Shown here: in pieces, positions 46,672-56,400 of the stretch
Layout: every line of letters starts with the position of its first letter
How positions within the stretch are numbered: position 1 is the first letter of the stretch
Source of the DNA: Streptomyces humidus
Lineage (GTDB): Bacteria; Actinomycetota; Actinomycetes; Streptomycetales; Streptomycetaceae
Length of the DNA: 64,000 bases
Direction of reading: 5' to 3'
Assembly (NCBI RefSeq): GCF_014649655.1
Contig: NZ_BMTL01000025.1
Span: forward strand, 94,409 to 158,408
The notes under the pieces: model-generated
What the model was told of the DNA's origin: nothing
Seen by the model: only the letters and a program-made list of their open reading frames with translations
The model's database searches: none
Made by a program: the position numbers and the translations under genes

Positions 46672-47632
46672 GCCCCCGGCGCGGTCCGCCGCAGGCCGCC
46701 GCCAGGGCGTCGAGGTGTGCCTGCACGTAGGGCACGGCCACGGCGTGCAGTTCGCGTTCGCCGTCGACGAAGGCGGGCTGGACGTTGACCTCGAAGACGA
46801 CCCCGCCGTTCTCCGCGGCGAGGTCCACACCGGCGAAGGGCAGCCCCACCGACGCGGTGGCCGCGACGGCGAGTTCGGCGAGCCGGGGCGGGAGGTCCGA
46901 CGGCGCGAGGTGCACGGCGGTGGCGCCCTGGCAGGTGTTGCAGGGGGTGTCGGTCGCGGGCTGCAGGTGCTCGCGGGCGTGCACGACCCGGTCCCCCAGG
47001 ACGAACACGCGGAACTGGTGGCGCAGGCCGTCGGCGGTGACGTTGCCCGCGTCGCGGGACAGGAGCCAGTCGGTGTCGCGTTCCGCGTAGTAGGCGGCGG
47101 CGCGCTCCAGCCGGGCGGACGTGTCGACGTGGAAGGTGTCGTTGCCGCCGGTGCCGACGACGGGCCTGGCCCAGGTGTCGCGGCCGAGGCGCTCGAACAC
47201 GTCGGCCGCCTCCGTCGGGGAGGGCCGCGACAGCACCGCGGTCTCCATCTGGGCGATGCCGTCCCGCCGGAAGCGTTCGACGGTGAGGTTCTTCTCGGTG
47301 GCGGTCCGCCAGGCGTCGGGGCCGGCGGCGAGGGTGACCACGCCGTGGCTCTCCAGGAGCCGCTGGAAGCCGGCGAGGGCACGCCGGTGGTGCGGCGGGA
47401 TCTCGTAGAGCAGGACGACGTCGGGCACGAAGTCCAGCCGCTGCTCGGGGACCTGCAGGCGTAACCGGTTTCCGTGCCGGACGCCGCGGCCGGTTCCGCC
47501 GGTCGCGAAGTGCCGGGAGTCGACCCGGACGGGCGGTGCGCCGGTGAGCAGTTCCACGGCGTCGGCGAGGTACTCACGGCAGCCTTCGGGCGAGGTGGGG
47601 TCGGCGATCAGGGCGATGCACGGTCGGGACAC
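46655..47632 (-). CDS. RimK-like ATP-grasp ligase, TTA codon
   Basis: Protein of 325 aa. The central and C-terminal regions have the ATP-grasp look: EKNLTVERFRRDGIAQMETAV (about 113), ARPVVGTGGNDTFHV (about 155), the HQFRVFVLGDRVV strand (about 205) and VGLPFAGVDLAAENGGVVFEVNVQPAF (about 265-291), where DLA and FEVN carry the metal ligands. Such enzymes join an acid and an amine through acyl phosphate. The substrate is unknown. One Leu codon (47462-47464, in NRLRLQV) is TTA, predicting bldA dependence and late expression. GTG start with GGAGG upstream. Confidence 0.78.
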   Translation of the reverse strand: MSRPCIALIADPTSPEGCREYLADAVELLTGAPPVRVDSRHFATGGTGRGVRHGNRLRLQVPEQRLDFVPDVVLLYEIPPHHRRALAGFQRLLESHGVVTLAAGPDAWRTATEKNLTVERFRRDGIAQMETAVLSRPSPTEAADVFERLGRDTWARPVVGTGGNDTFHVDTSARLERAAAYYAERDTDWLLSRDAGNVTADGLRHQFRVFVLGDRVVHAREHLQPATDTPCNTCQGATAVHLAPSDLPPRLAELAVAATASVGLPFAGVDLAAENGGVVFEVNVQPAFVDGERELHAVAVPYVQAHLDALAAACGGPRRGLTASA

Positions 47633-47976
47633 AGCGGCCTCCAGGGGCTCTCGACGCGCGCTCGTACCGCGGGCGGCGCACGCGCGGCCCGAGCGGTGTC
47701 ACGGATGGTGCCTGTCGCGTGGGTGGTCGTCGCACCCGCCGCCCGGGGAGCCGCGCCGGTGTGCGGAGCCGTGCCGGGCCCGGTCGGCGCCGGACGGGGA
47801 CGGTGACCACGAGGTGATGGGGCTCGCCCCGCCGGATCCGCGCGCGGGGCTGGCCGACCACTGTAAGCACCCCGCGGGACGCCGTGCCAGGGCGCACGAC
47901 GGTCCGCCTTCTGCCCCTCGTCCTGCGCCGTCCGCCCCGGTCCGTGCGCCCTGCCGGACCGCGTCGGAGTGCCGCC
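47633..47976. other. 344-bp gap with the ATP-grasp promoter
   Basis: Lies between the start of the ATP-grasp gene and the stop of the phosphoketolase gene, both on the minus strand. No further gene, RNA or repeat recognised. Confidence 0.4.
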
Positions 47977-50361
47977 TCAGCCGTCCCAGGCCCAGTCGGC
48001 GACCTCGGGCAGATCGGTGCCGTGGGCGCGGATCCAGTCGTGGTGGCGCAACCGGACGTCCTCCATCCGCTGGCGTACGGCGGCGGCGCGCACGGCGAGG
48101 CCGGGGACGCGGTCGATGACGTCCATGACGAGGCGGTAGCGGTCGAGGTCGTTGCGGACGACCATGTCGAACGGCGTGGTCGTGGTGCCGATCTCCTTGT
48201 AGCCGCGTACGTGCAGGTTCCGGTGGCCGACGCGGCGGTAGGCGAGCCGGTGGATCAGCCACGGGTAGCCGTGGTAGGCGAAGACGACCGGCCTGTCCGT
48301 CGTGAACAGGCCGTCGTACTCGAAGTCGCTCATGCCGTGCGGGTGTTCCTCGCGCGGCATGAGGCGGGCGATGTCGACGACGTTGACGACCCGCACGGCG
48401 AGCTCCGGCAGGTTGCGGCGCAGCAGCTGGGCGGCGGCGAGCACCTCCTGGGTGGGGACGTCGCCGGCGCAGGCGAGGACGACGTCGGGCTCGCGGGCTC
48501 CGTTCTCGGTGCCGGCCCACTCCCAGACGCCCGCTCCTCGGGCGCAGTGCACGCGCGCCTGGTCCATGGTCAGCCAGTCGAAGCACGGCTGCTTCCCGGC
48601 CACGATCACGTTGACGTAGTCACGGCTGCGCAGGACGTGGTCGGCCACCGACAGCAGGGTGTTGGCGTCCGGCGGCAGATAGACCCGTACGGCCGCGGGG
48701 CTCTTGTTGAGGATGTGGTCGACGAAGCCGGGGTCCTGGTGGGAGAAGCCGTTGTGGTCCTGGCGCCACACATGCGAGGTGAGCAGGTAGTTGAGCGAGG
48801 CGACCGGCGACCGCCAGCTCAGCGCCCTTGACGTCTTGAGCCACTTGACGTGCTGGTTGACCATCGAGTCGACGATGTGGACGAACGCCTCGTAGCAGGA
48901 GAACAGTCCGTGCCGGCCGGTCAGCAGGTAGCCCTCCAGCCAGCCCTGACAGGTGTGTTCGGAGAGGATCTCCATCACCCGGCCGTGCCGGTCCAGGTGT
49001 TCGTCGACCTGGAGGGTCTGCGCCTGCCAGGCCTTGCCGCTGGCCTCGTACACGGCCTGGAGCCGGTTGGAAGCGGTCTCGTCGGGCCCGACGAGACGGA
49101 AGTCGCGCCGGTCGGCGGTCGCGCGCATGACGTCCGCCAGCAACTCCCCCAGCACCCTGGTGGGTTCGTGCAGGGTGACGCCCGGCTTGTCGACGGGGAC
49201 GGCGTACGCGTCCAGGTCCCGCAGGGGCAGTTCGCGCAGCAGCCGTCCGCCGTTGGCGTGCGGGGTGGCGCCGAGCCTGCGGGCGCCCTCGGGGATCGGG
49301 GCGAGGACGTCGAGGCGGGGGCGGCCCTGTCCGTCGAAGAGCTCCTCGGGCCGGTAGGAGCGCAGCCACGCCTCCAGCTGCCGCAGGTGCTCGGGATGGT
49401 CGCGGACGGCGGACAGCGGCACCTGGTGGGAGCGCCAGGTGCCCTCCACGGGCAGACCGTCGACTTGGGCGGGACCGGTCCAGCCCTTGGGGGTGCGCAG
49501 CACGATCACCGGCCAGCGGGGACGCTCGCCCGCTCCGTCCGCGCGGGCCGCGCGCTGGAGGGCCGCGATGCGGTCGAGGGCGTTGTCCATGGCCTGGGCC
49601 ATCGCGCGGTGGACGGCGTTCGGCTCGTCGCCGGTGACGTGGATCGGGTCGTGGCCGTAGCCGCGCAGCAACTCGTCGAGTTCGGGTTCGGGGATCCGGG
49701 CCAGCACGGCCGGGTTGGCGATCTTGTAGCCGTTGAGGTGCAGGATCGGCAGGACCGCCCCGTCGTGGACGGGGTCGAGGAACTTGTTGGAGTGCCAGGA
49801 CGCGGCCAGCGGGCCGGTCTCCGCCTCGCCGTCGCCGATCACGCAGGCGACCAGCAGGTCCGGGTTGTCGAACGCGGCGCCGTAGGCGTGGGAGAGGGAG
49901 TAGCCGAGCTCGCCGCCCTCGTGGACGGAGCCCGGCGTCTCCGGGGCGACATGGCTGGGCACGCCGCCGGGGAAGGAGAACTGCCGGAACAGCCGGGCCA
50001 TGCCGGCCGCGTCCTGGGTGACGTCCGGGTAGATCTCGGTGTAGGAGCCCTCCAGCCAGGAGTTGGCGACGACCGCGGGGCCGCCGTGCCCCGGGCCCCA
50101 GATGCACAGCGCGTTCAGCTCGCGGGCGCGGATCACGCGGTTGAGGTGGGTGTACACCAGGTTCAGGCCCGGCGAGGTCCCCCAGTGCCCGAGCAGCCTC
50201 GGCTTCACGTGCTCCGGGCGCAGCGGCTCGGTGAGCAGCGGGTTGGCCATCAGGTAGATCTGGCCGACTGCCAGGTAGTTCGCGGCGCGCCAGTGGGCGT
50301 GCAGCGTCCTGAGCTCGTCGTCGGTGAGCGGGTCGGACGTCGCTCGCGGGTCGACGGACAT
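47977..50361 (-). CDS. xfp: Xylulose-5-P/fructose-6-P phosphoketolase
   Basis: Thiamine-diphosphate enzyme of 794 aa, normal for the family, cleaving xylulose-5-phosphate (or fructose-6-phosphate) with phosphate to acetyl phosphate. LLGHWGTSPGLNLVY (about 56-70), GPGHGGPAV (about 90), FSFPGGVPSHVAPETPGSVH (about 122-141), GDGEAETGPLAASWHSNKFL (about 174-193, TPP/metal site), HLNGYKIANP and C-terminal HGYPWLIHRLAYRR are all canonical. It gives a glycolytic bypass to acetyl-CoA. The RpiB-like isomerase gene 152 bp upstream on the same strand makes pentose phosphates, matching the role. Confidence 0.9.
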   Translation of the reverse strand: MSVDPRATSDPLTDDELRTLHAHWRAANYLAVGQIYLMANPLLTEPLRPEHVKPRLLGHWGTSPGLNLVYTHLNRVIRARELNALCIWGPGHGGPAVVANSWLEGSYTEIYPDVTQDAAGMARLFRQFSFPGGVPSHVAPETPGSVHEGGELGYSLSHAYGAAFDNPDLLVACVIGDGEAETGPLAASWHSNKFLDPVHDGAVLPILHLNGYKIANPAVLARIPEPELDELLRGYGHDPIHVTGDEPNAVHRAMAQAMDNALDRIAALQRAARADGAGERPRWPVIVLRTPKGWTGPAQVDGLPVEGTWRSHQVPLSAVRDHPEHLRQLEAWLRSYRPEELFDGQGRPRLDVLAPIPEGARRLGATPHANGGRLLRELPLRDLDAYAVPVDKPGVTLHEPTRVLGELLADVMRATADRRDFRLVGPDETASNRLQAVYEASGKAWQAQTLQVDEHLDRHGRVMEILSEHTCQGWLEGYLLTGRHGLFSCYEAFVHIVDSMVNQHVKWLKTSRALSWRSPVASLNYLLTSHVWRQDHNGFSHQDPGFVDHILNKSPAAVRVYLPPDANTLLSVADHVLRSRDYVNVIVAGKQPCFDWLTMDQARVHCARGAGVWEWAGTENGAREPDVVLACAGDVPTQEVLAAAQLLRRNLPELAVRVVNVVDIARLMPREEHPHGMSDFEYDGLFTTDRPVVFAYHGYPWLIHRLAYRRVGHRNLHVRGYKEIGTTTTPFDMVVRNDLDRYRLVMDVIDRVPGLAVRAAAVRQRMEDVRLRHHDWIRAHGTDLPEVADWAWDG

Positions 50362-50513
50362 CTCGGGGTTCCCTTCCCGGTCGGGTTCGCTCGCAGGTGT
50401 GTGCCGGTCCGTACCTGCCCACCCTGCCGCGTCCGCCGGGTACCCGACAGGGGCCGGCTACCCGTACGGAGGAGCGGAGCCGTCCGTACGGTCCCCTGCC
50501 TCACGGGGCCGCG

Positions 50514-50972
50514 CTAGGGCGTGCCCGCCCTGCCGGCGTCGAGGCCTTCGACGTGGGCCACGTTCTGCCGGTCCTCGGCGTCTCCCCCGGCCTCGGCGGC
50601 GAACCAGGCGTCCAGGATCTCCTTGAGCAGCGGCTCGGAGGTCAGGCGCAGGCTGAGGGCGAGGACGTTGGCGTCGTTCCAGCGGCGCGCGCCGTCGGCG
50701 GTGTAGGCGTCGGCGCACAGCGCGGCCCGGACGCCGGCCACCTTGTTCGCGGCGATCGACGCGCCCGTGCCGGTCCAGCAGCACACCACCGCCTGCTCGG
50801 AGGTGCCGTCGGCCACGTCCCGGGCCGCGGCCTCCGAGCAGACCGCCCATCGCGGGTCGTCGCCGGTGCGCAGCGCGCCGTGCGGGACGACGTCGTGCCC
50901 GCGGCCGCGCAGTTCGGCGACGAGGGCCCGGGCCACTGGCTCGTCCATGTCCGAGGAGACGGAGATCCGCAT
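50514..50972 (-). CDS. RpiB/LacA/LacB-family sugar-phosphate isomerase
   Basis: Protein of 152 aa with the RpiB fold: MRISVSSDMDEPVARALVAELRGRGHDV (an N-terminal Rossmann unit), CCWTGTGASIAANKVAGVRAAL (about 69-90, where the Cys serves as the isomerase base in RpiB), and NDANVLALSLRLTSEPLLKEIL (about 106). It should interconvert ribose-5- and ribulose-5-phosphate or a related pair. Its position upstream of phosphoketolase on the same strand supports pentose-phosphate supply. The start was chosen at the conserved MRI. Confidence 0.83.
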   Translation of the reverse strand: MRISVSSDMDEPVARALVAELRGRGHDVVPHGALRTGDDPRWAVCSEAAARDVADGTSEQAVVCCWTGTGASIAANKVAGVRAALCADAYTADGARRWNDANVLALSLRLTSEPLLKEILDAWFAAEAGGDAEDRQNVAHVEGLDAGRAGTP

Positions 50973-51158
50973 GCGAGGGAGCCTACTGAGAACGGACCCG
51001 TGCTGTCCCCCCGACCGGCGTCCGTCAGCCGGGGCAGCGGACGGCGTCCCCGTGGCGGCGGCCGAGCACGCAGGCGGTGACGACGCCGAGGACCTCCGGG
51101 GCACGGGATCGGCGCCGGCCGGGTGCACCGCGGATCCGCGCCCCGCGGCGCACCCTCC

Positions 51159-52067
51159 TCACCCGGGAGAGCCGCGGGTTCCGCTCGTGTCGCCCGGGGG
51201 GTCCCACGTTCCGCTCGTGAGTCCGACCGGGTTGGCGTCCGGCACGATCCCGGAGTCCAGGACGGTGCGGGCGAGAGGTTCGAGCAGATGGGCAAGGCGG
51301 GCGGTGGCGGCGGGGCCCAGGGTCGTCCACGGCACCGCCGCGGCGGCGTCCGTGTCGGCTTCGATCTGCTCGTGGGCGGCCGCCCCGGCCGGGGTGAGAC
51401 GCCCCTCCCCGTCGAGCCAGCCGCGCCCGTTCAACTCCGCCTGCGCCGCTCGCCACGGCCCGGCGTCCCACTGGCGGGTGCGTCTCTGGAACTCGGCGTC
51501 GGTCTCCCCCGCCGCACTCTTGAGCGCCATGGCCGCGACCGGCCCCAGACGTCGGCCGACCAGCACCGCGACATGGCCGTCGCCGCGGTGCTCGCGCAGG
51601 GTGGTCACGGCCTGCCAGAGCCTGACGTGGGGCTGCGCGGGACGGGGCAGGGCCTGGTTGGCGGCGCTCAGCACGCGCCCCGCGGTGTCCGCGGCCTGCG
51701 CAGCCCGCCAGGCGAGATCGGCGGCCTCGGCCAGTTCCGCGGAGGCGACGACGTCCGAGCCGTACAGGCTGGTCATCGCGGCGTCCACGGCCCGCTCGCG
51801 CGCCAGGAGCACCTGCCGGGGGGAGGCGACCTCCCAGGCGTCCGGCAGCGCACGCGCCACCCGGTCGGGGTGGAAGACGTGGAAGCAGCCGGTGACGACG
51901 GCGGCGGGGGCGGGCCCGAGGGGCGCCGCACGCAGGGCGAAGTATCCCATCCAGTATCCGCGCATCCCGAGGCCGTCGGCCGCCTCGCGTACCTCGGGGG
52001 CGAAGTAGACGAGTTGATGGACCGGCTCGAACCTCTCCCACATCGCCCGTGCGACCGTGCCGCTCAT
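51159..52067 (-). CDS. SCO6745-family protein
   Basis: Protein of 302 aa of the actinobacterial SCO6745 family, unknown function. It is helical, with EPVHQLVYFAPEVREAADGLGM (about 14-35), YWMGYFALRAAPLG (about 38), FHPDRVARALPDAW (about 66) and a C-terminal wHTH-like stretch (AQAELNGRGWLDGEGRLTPAGAAAHEQIE) that resembles the end of MarR-like proteins. This suggests a regulator or scaffold. The terminal 20 residues are Gly/Ser/Thr-rich. Confidence 0.7.
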   Translation of the reverse strand: MSGTVARAMWERFEPVHQLVYFAPEVREAADGLGMRGYWMGYFALRAAPLGPAPAAVVTGCFHVFHPDRVARALPDAWEVASPRQVLLARERAVDAAMTSLYGSDVVASAELAEAADLAWRAAQAADTAGRVLSAANQALPRPAQPHVRLWQAVTTLREHRGDGHVAVLVGRRLGPVAAMALKSAAGETDAEFQRRTRQWDAGPWRAAQAELNGRGWLDGEGRLTPAGAAAHEQIEADTDAAAAVPWTTLGPAATARLAHLLEPLARTVLDSGIVPDANPVGLTSGTWDPPGDTSGTRGSPG

Positions 52068-52229
52068 TTCCTGGTCCTCCCGGTTCGTCGTCCTCGGCGG
52101 CGTCGAGCGCCGTAGGACAGCATTCGTCCTGACGCGGTCGTCACGACCCTGTGGTCGGACGGGCCGTCCGTGCGGCGGGGGCGGGCCGGGCGGGGCCGGG
52201 AGCGGTGGCCGCGTTCGTCCGGGGCAGGG

Positions 52230-53015
52230 TCACGGCGTCGGGATGCCCGCCGGGCCGGCCGGGCGGGCGGGGCGGTCGAAGCGGACCGGGACGCCCGGCG
52301 AGTACAGGACGCTCACCGGGTCCCGCGTCGGCGCCGGCAGGCCCGCCGCCGCGATCAGATCCTCCTCGCACTCCACCAGTTCGGCCCGGTGCAGCGGCCA
52401 GCGCGGATGGGCGTTGGGCAGGTACATCGACCGGCCGAAGAAGGCGCTGTGCAGGCCCCAGCGCGCCGTCAGGAAGTGCTCCAGGACGGTGGGTTCCCCG
52501 ATCGGATCGCCCACGCGGACGGTGATCCGGCTGCGGGCGCCGCGCGGAGCGGGCCACCGGCGGCGGCTCGTGTAGGAGACGGTCTCGCCGTCGACGTCGA
52601 TCGACATGCGCGACCACGCGTACGGCAGCCGGAAGCCGGCCCGCGCCACGGCCACCGGCACCAGACGGGAGGCGTCCAGCGAGCGGAAGACCACGCCCCG
52701 GCGCCCGTGCGCGTCCACCGAGTACAGGCGGACGTTCGTCTCGGGGAAGGAGCCGAGATAGGGCACGCCCGGCAGGCGGAACCAGCCCACGCGGTGCATC
52801 CGGAACGCCACCAGGCCGACATAGGTGACGCCGTCGAGAGTGTCCGGGACGGTGCCGGGCGGGAGCAGTCCGGCCACGTCCGCCGGGTCGGCGGCCCAGT
52901 GCAGGAAGGTCAGGTCCAGCCAGGACTGGGTGAGCAGCGGGCGCGCTATCGCGGCCGGGGCGTCGGGCGTGACGGGGTGGGGGACCGGGGCCGGTGGCTG
53001 CGGTGTGTGCGGCAC
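52230..53015 (-). CDS. DUF2071 (YqjF-like) protein
   Basis: Protein of 261 aa. TQSWLDLTFLHWAADPADVAGLLPPG (about 28-53), YVGLVAFRMHRVGWF, GSFPETNVRLYSVDAHGRRGV, FRSLDAS and LPYAWSRM match the acetoacetate-decarboxylase-like DUF2071/YqjF fold. No enzymatic function is established. The GTG start at 53015 has CTGGAGC upstream; the first ~20 residues are Pro-rich. Confidence 0.8.
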   Translation of the reverse strand: MPHTPQPPAPVPHPVTPDAPAAIARPLLTQSWLDLTFLHWAADPADVAGLLPPGTVPDTLDGVTYVGLVAFRMHRVGWFRLPGVPYLGSFPETNVRLYSVDAHGRRGVVFRSLDASRLVPVAVARAGFRLPYAWSRMSIDVDGETVSYTSRRRWPAPRGARSRITVRVGDPIGEPTVLEHFLTARWGLHSAFFGRSMYLPNAHPRWPLHRAELVECEEDLIAAAGLPAPTRDPVSVLYSPGVPVRFDRPARPAGPAGIPTP

Positions 53016-53189
53016 CGCTCCAGTATCACAGAGGGCCCTCCCGGGCGGTGGGCCGCTGTGGCCGAGGACACATGCCGTTCCGGTGGGGGTCGCGGGCGGA
53101 TCGGGCGGGCCTGCCGCGGGTGGATCGGCGGGCTTGCCGCGGCCGGTGAGCGCGCCGCGCGGCCGGTCGGGCACGCCTCGGCCCGGCCG

Positions 53190-54230
53190 TCACCCCAGGT
53201 AGGCGGGGGCGACGGCGGAGGCCATCAGCGGGCGGGGTGCGCCGGTTCCGGCGGCGGGCACGCTCCACAGGTCCGAGCCGTAATCGCCGGGGAGGGCGTA
53301 GACGAGGGTGGAGCCGTCGGCCCACAGGGCCTGGTCGTCGACGCTGCGCCGCTCCGCGGTGGCGGTCTCCTTCCCCGTGCGCAGATCCAGGACGTACAGG
53401 CGCCAGGGCGCGTCGGGCGAGGCCCCCTCGACGCGCTTCTTGTAGGCGACACGACGGCCGTCCGGTGAGAGGGAGGGGCATTCCACGTTGCGGTGCACGG
53501 TGGTCAGGGTGCGCGTGGTGAGGTCCCCCCGGACGAGGTAGGTCCGGCCGCCCGTGGCCAGCGTGGCGTAGAAGCGGGTGTCGTCGGCGAAGGTGACGCC
53601 CCAGACGTTGATGTCGGCGGCCTGGTAGGGACGGCCGTCCTTGACGACGTGGAAGGTCTCCAGGTTGTCCTCGACCGCCCAGGTACGGGTGTCGACGACG
53701 GCGGTGCGGGTGGAGAAGTCCGTCCCGGCGTAGGAGTCCCCGCTGACGAAGACCGTCCAGGCCACCAGGTGCCCGGAGGGCGAGACCCGGGCGCGGGTGG
53801 GGATGCCGGACGCCGCGAAGCGGTGCCGTTCCCGCAGGTGCGCGTCGAGCACCACCGCCCGGTAGCTGTCCTGCAGCGCGCCGTGCACGGCCTGGAGGCA
53901 GATGCCGGTGCCGGCCGCCGCGTGGAAGCGCAGGCAGGTGACGCCCGACGCGGTGCGCGGGCCCTGCGGACGGTCGGCGGGCACCGTGGCGATCTCGTCG
54001 CGGTGCGGGCCCCAGGCCAGGTTGCGCACCAGCAGCCGGCGGCCGCCCGACGGCAGCAGCGAGACGGTCCCGGTCCGCACGGCCGGACCGTCCGCCTGCT
54101 GCTGGTCACGCAGCCCGGACCGGTGGGCGGCGTGCAGCACGGTCCCGGCGCCGACGGTCCCCAGCAGCAGGACGGCGGCCAGCAGGATCACGAGGCGGGT
54201 CGTCCTGGTCATGCCGGTCGTGCCGCTCAT
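53190..54230 (-). CDS. Secreted or membrane-anchored beta-propeller protein
   Basis: Protein of 346 aa. An N-terminal hydrophobic helix (about 11-33, LVILLAAVLLLGTVGAGTVL) acts as signal anchor. The rest is a TolB/WD-like propeller: RVSPSGHLVAWTVFV, WGVTFADDTRFYATLA, SLSPDGRRVAYKKR and LWADGSTLVYALPGDYGSDLWSV are propeller blades. It probably binds a partner or ligand outside the membrane. Its ATG overlaps the MFS stop (ATGA), so it is translated with that transporter and may work with it. Confidence 0.8.
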   Translation of the reverse strand: MSGTTGMTRTTRLVILLAAVLLLGTVGAGTVLHAAHRSGLRDQQQADGPAVRTGTVSLLPSGGRRLLVRNLAWGPHRDEIATVPADRPQGPRTASGVTCLRFHAAAGTGICLQAVHGALQDSYRAVVLDAHLRERHRFAASGIPTRARVSPSGHLVAWTVFVSGDSYAGTDFSTRTAVVDTRTWAVEDNLETFHVVKDGRPYQAADINVWGVTFADDTRFYATLATGGRTYLVRGDLTTRTLTTVHRNVECPSLSPDGRRVAYKKRVEGASPDAPWRLYVLDLRTGKETATAERRSVDDQALWADGSTLVYALPGDYGSDLWSVPAAGTGAPRPLMASAVAPAYLG

Positions 54231-55504
54231 ACGGGCGCCTCCTCGGGGCCGCGCAGCACGAACGCGGCGGCCACGGCGCTGACGGCCAGCGCGGCCGCGG
54301 TGAGGGCCAGCGCCGTGCGCGGACCCCACAGGTTCCAGGCAGCGCCGAAGGACAGCGAGCAGACGAACCGTGCCAACGCCTGTCCGGTGCCGACGAGCGC
54401 CTGTCCGGCGCCCTGGTGCTGCGCGGGGACCGCCCCGGCGGTGGCGGCCGCGAGGACGCCGTCCGTGGCCGCGTAGAAGGCCCCGTGCAGTACGAGGACG
54501 GCGATCACGGCCGGGACGCCGTGCCACGGGCTCAGGACGAGGCCGTAACCGGCGAGCAGCACGCCGTGCCCGGCCAGGAAGAGCCGCCGGCGGCTGACCC
54601 GGTCGGCGAGGACGCCGAGGGGAACGGCCAGCGTGAGGAAGACGGCGGCGGTGCCCAGCGGCAGCAGCGGGAACAGGTGGGCGGGCAGGTCCCCGTCGCG
54701 CTGCAGCAGCAGGTACAGGAAGGAGTCGCTGACGGTGGTCAGTCCGAGCAGGCCGGCGCACGCGGTGAGCCGGCGCAGTCGGGGACGGCGCAGCAGCCCG
54801 AGGGCGTCGCGCACTGTCGGCCGCTCCGGCCCGGGCGGCCGGGCAGCCGTGGCGGAGGTGACGGAGGTGACGTGCCGGGGCACGAAGAGCACCAGCACCA
54901 CGACGCCGAGCGCGGCGACGCAGCCGCTGACCGCGAAGACGGCGTCGTAGCCGTCGACGGTGGCCCGCAGCACGGCGAAGGCGGCGAGCGGGCCGAGCAG
55001 CGCGCCGGTGGTGTCCATGGCACGGTGCACCCCGAACGCCCGCCCCCGCTGTCCGGGCGCGGTGGCCAGCGAGATCATCGCGTCCCGGGGCGCCGTGCGC
55101 AGCCCCTTGCCGGTGCGGTCGGCGGCGAGCACGGCGCTGATCGCCGGGAGGCTGTGCGCGAGCAGCAGCAGGGGCTTGCACACCGCCGACAGACCGTAGC
55201 CGAGGCCCGCCACGGCCTTGTGACGGCGTCCTCCCCGGTCGGCGAGGTGACCGCCGGCCAGCCGCACCAGCGCGCCGACGCCGTTGTTGATGCCGTCGAG
55301 GAGCCCGAAGCCGAGCGGCGACAGGCCGAGGCCCGTGATCACGTACAGCGGCAGGACGGCGGTGACCATCTCGGAGGAGACGTCCGTGACGAGGCTGACC
55401 GCTCCCAGGGCCAGCACGGTGGCGGGCACCGCGGCCGGCCGTCGGCCCGGACCGGGGTCCGGGGCGACGGCGGCCGCGGCGCCGCGGGAGTCCGCGAGGT
55501 ACAC
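54227..55504 (-). CDS. MFS transporter
   Basis: Membrane transporter of 425 aa with about 12 hydrophobic segments. The signature LADRGGRRHKAV lies between helices 2 and 3, RTGKGLRTAPRDAMIS after helix 4, and a long cytoplasmic loop (PRHVTSVTSATAARPPGPERP) separates the two halves. GVLADRVSRRRLFLAG is the matching motif in the second half. The substrate is unknown. It is upstream of, and overlaps by 4 bp with, the propeller gene. GTG start at 55504 lies only 5 bp from the phosphoesterase stop. Confidence 0.85.
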   Translation of the reverse strand: MYLADSRGAAAAVAPDPGPGRRPAAVPATVLALGAVSLVTDVSSEMVTAVLPLYVITGLGLSPLGFGLLDGINNGVGALVRLAGGHLADRGGRRHKAVAGLGYGLSAVCKPLLLLAHSLPAISAVLAADRTGKGLRTAPRDAMISLATAPGQRGRAFGVHRAMDTTGALLGPLAAFAVLRATVDGYDAVFAVSGCVAALGVVVLVLFVPRHVTSVTSATAARPPGPERPTVRDALGLLRRPRLRRLTACAGLLGLTTVSDSFLYLLLQRDGDLPAHLFPLLPLGTAAVFLTLAVPLGVLADRVSRRRLFLAGHGVLLAGYGLVLSPWHGVPAVIAVLVLHGAFYAATDGVLAAATAGAVPAQHQGAGQALVGTGQALARFVCSLSFGAAWNLWGPRTALALTAAALAVSAVAAAFVLRGPEEAPV

Positions 55505-55509
55505 CGGCG

Positions 55510-56400
55510 TCAGTTCCAGATGCCGTCGATGTCGGAGGCCGAGGCGGCGTTGCCCGCGTGCGTGCTCAGCCCTGCGAGGTCCTCCAGCGTGCGCAGCACG
55601 TTGTAATGGTTGTAGGTGGTGGAGCTGGAGCTGCCGGGCGTGACGTGCTCACCGTAGAAGAGGGTGGGGATGCGGTTGCCGGAGAGCCTGTTGTCCTCGT
55701 CGAAGGTGACGGCGAGGATGCTGTTGTGGGTCCTGGCCCAGGTCGCGTACGCGCCCAGGTTGTTCTTGAGCCAGGTGTCGCCCTTGGAGACCGAGCAGTC
55801 GTGCATGTCGTTGCACATGTTCGGCACGACGAAGGACACCTTCGGCAGGGTCGTGTAGTCGGCCGGGAACTGCGCGAACGTCTTGGCGGTGCTCGTGGGC
55901 ACGTTGGAGAAGCCGAACCACGGGTTGTGCTTCTGCGCGTAGTCGCCGCTGCTGCACGTCGTCGAACCCTGGCTGGGCAGCGACTCGTTGTAGCTCGCCC
56001 ACGTCTGGCCGGCGGCGATCAGCTCCGAGGCCAGGTTCGGCTTGGAGAGGGAGCCGACGGAGACGCAACTGTCGTCGGTGCGGCCCTGGTTGGAGCCCGA
56101 GAACAGCATGTAGTAGTTCGGCTCGCTGGGGTGGGTGAGGCCGTGCGACTGGGTGAGGTCGGCCCCGCCCGCCTTGAGGGTGTTGTTGATGTAGGGGGCG
56201 CTGGAGCTGCCGATCACCTGGCCGTAGGCGTGGTTCTCCATCACCACGACCACGACGTGGTCGGGGGCGGGGAGCGTGGCGGCCTGCGCGGTGGAGGCGG
56301 TGGCGGCCCACACCCCGACCGACGTGGCGGTGAGGGCGACGGCGCCTGCGATAGCGGCGAGGGGGTGTCTGGTGCGCTTGGAAGCCTTGACGGCGGCCAT
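55510..56400 (-). CDS. Secreted phosphoesterase (PF04185-type)
   Basis: Protein of 296 aa with a signal peptide (about 1-41; KRTRH, then a hydrophobic stretch, ending AQAA). The mature part fits the phosphoesterase/acid phosphatase family: VVVVMENHAY (about 49-58), PSEPNYYMLFSGS (about 92), VSFVVPNMCNDMHDCS (about 195) and LAVTFDEDN (about 239) contain the metal-binding Glu, His and Asp residues; GEHVTPG (about 257) follows. It would release phosphate from extracellular esters. The start is supported by GGAGGACAG. A possible PHO box lies about 72-93 bp upstream. Confidence 0.85.
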   Translation of the reverse strand: MAAVKASKRTRHPLAAIAGAVALTATSVGVWAATASTAQAATLPAPDHVVVVVMENHAYGQVIGSSSAPYINNTLKAGGADLTQSHGLTHPSEPNYYMLFSGSNQGRTDDSCVSVGSLSKPNLASELIAAGQTWASYNESLPSQGSTTCSSGDYAQKHNPWFGFSNVPTSTAKTFAQFPADYTTLPKVSFVVPNMCNDMHDCSVSKGDTWLKNNLGAYATWARTHNSILAVTFDEDNRLSGNRIPTLFYGEHVTPGSSSSTTYNHYNVLRTLEDLAGLSTHAGNAASASDIDGIWN

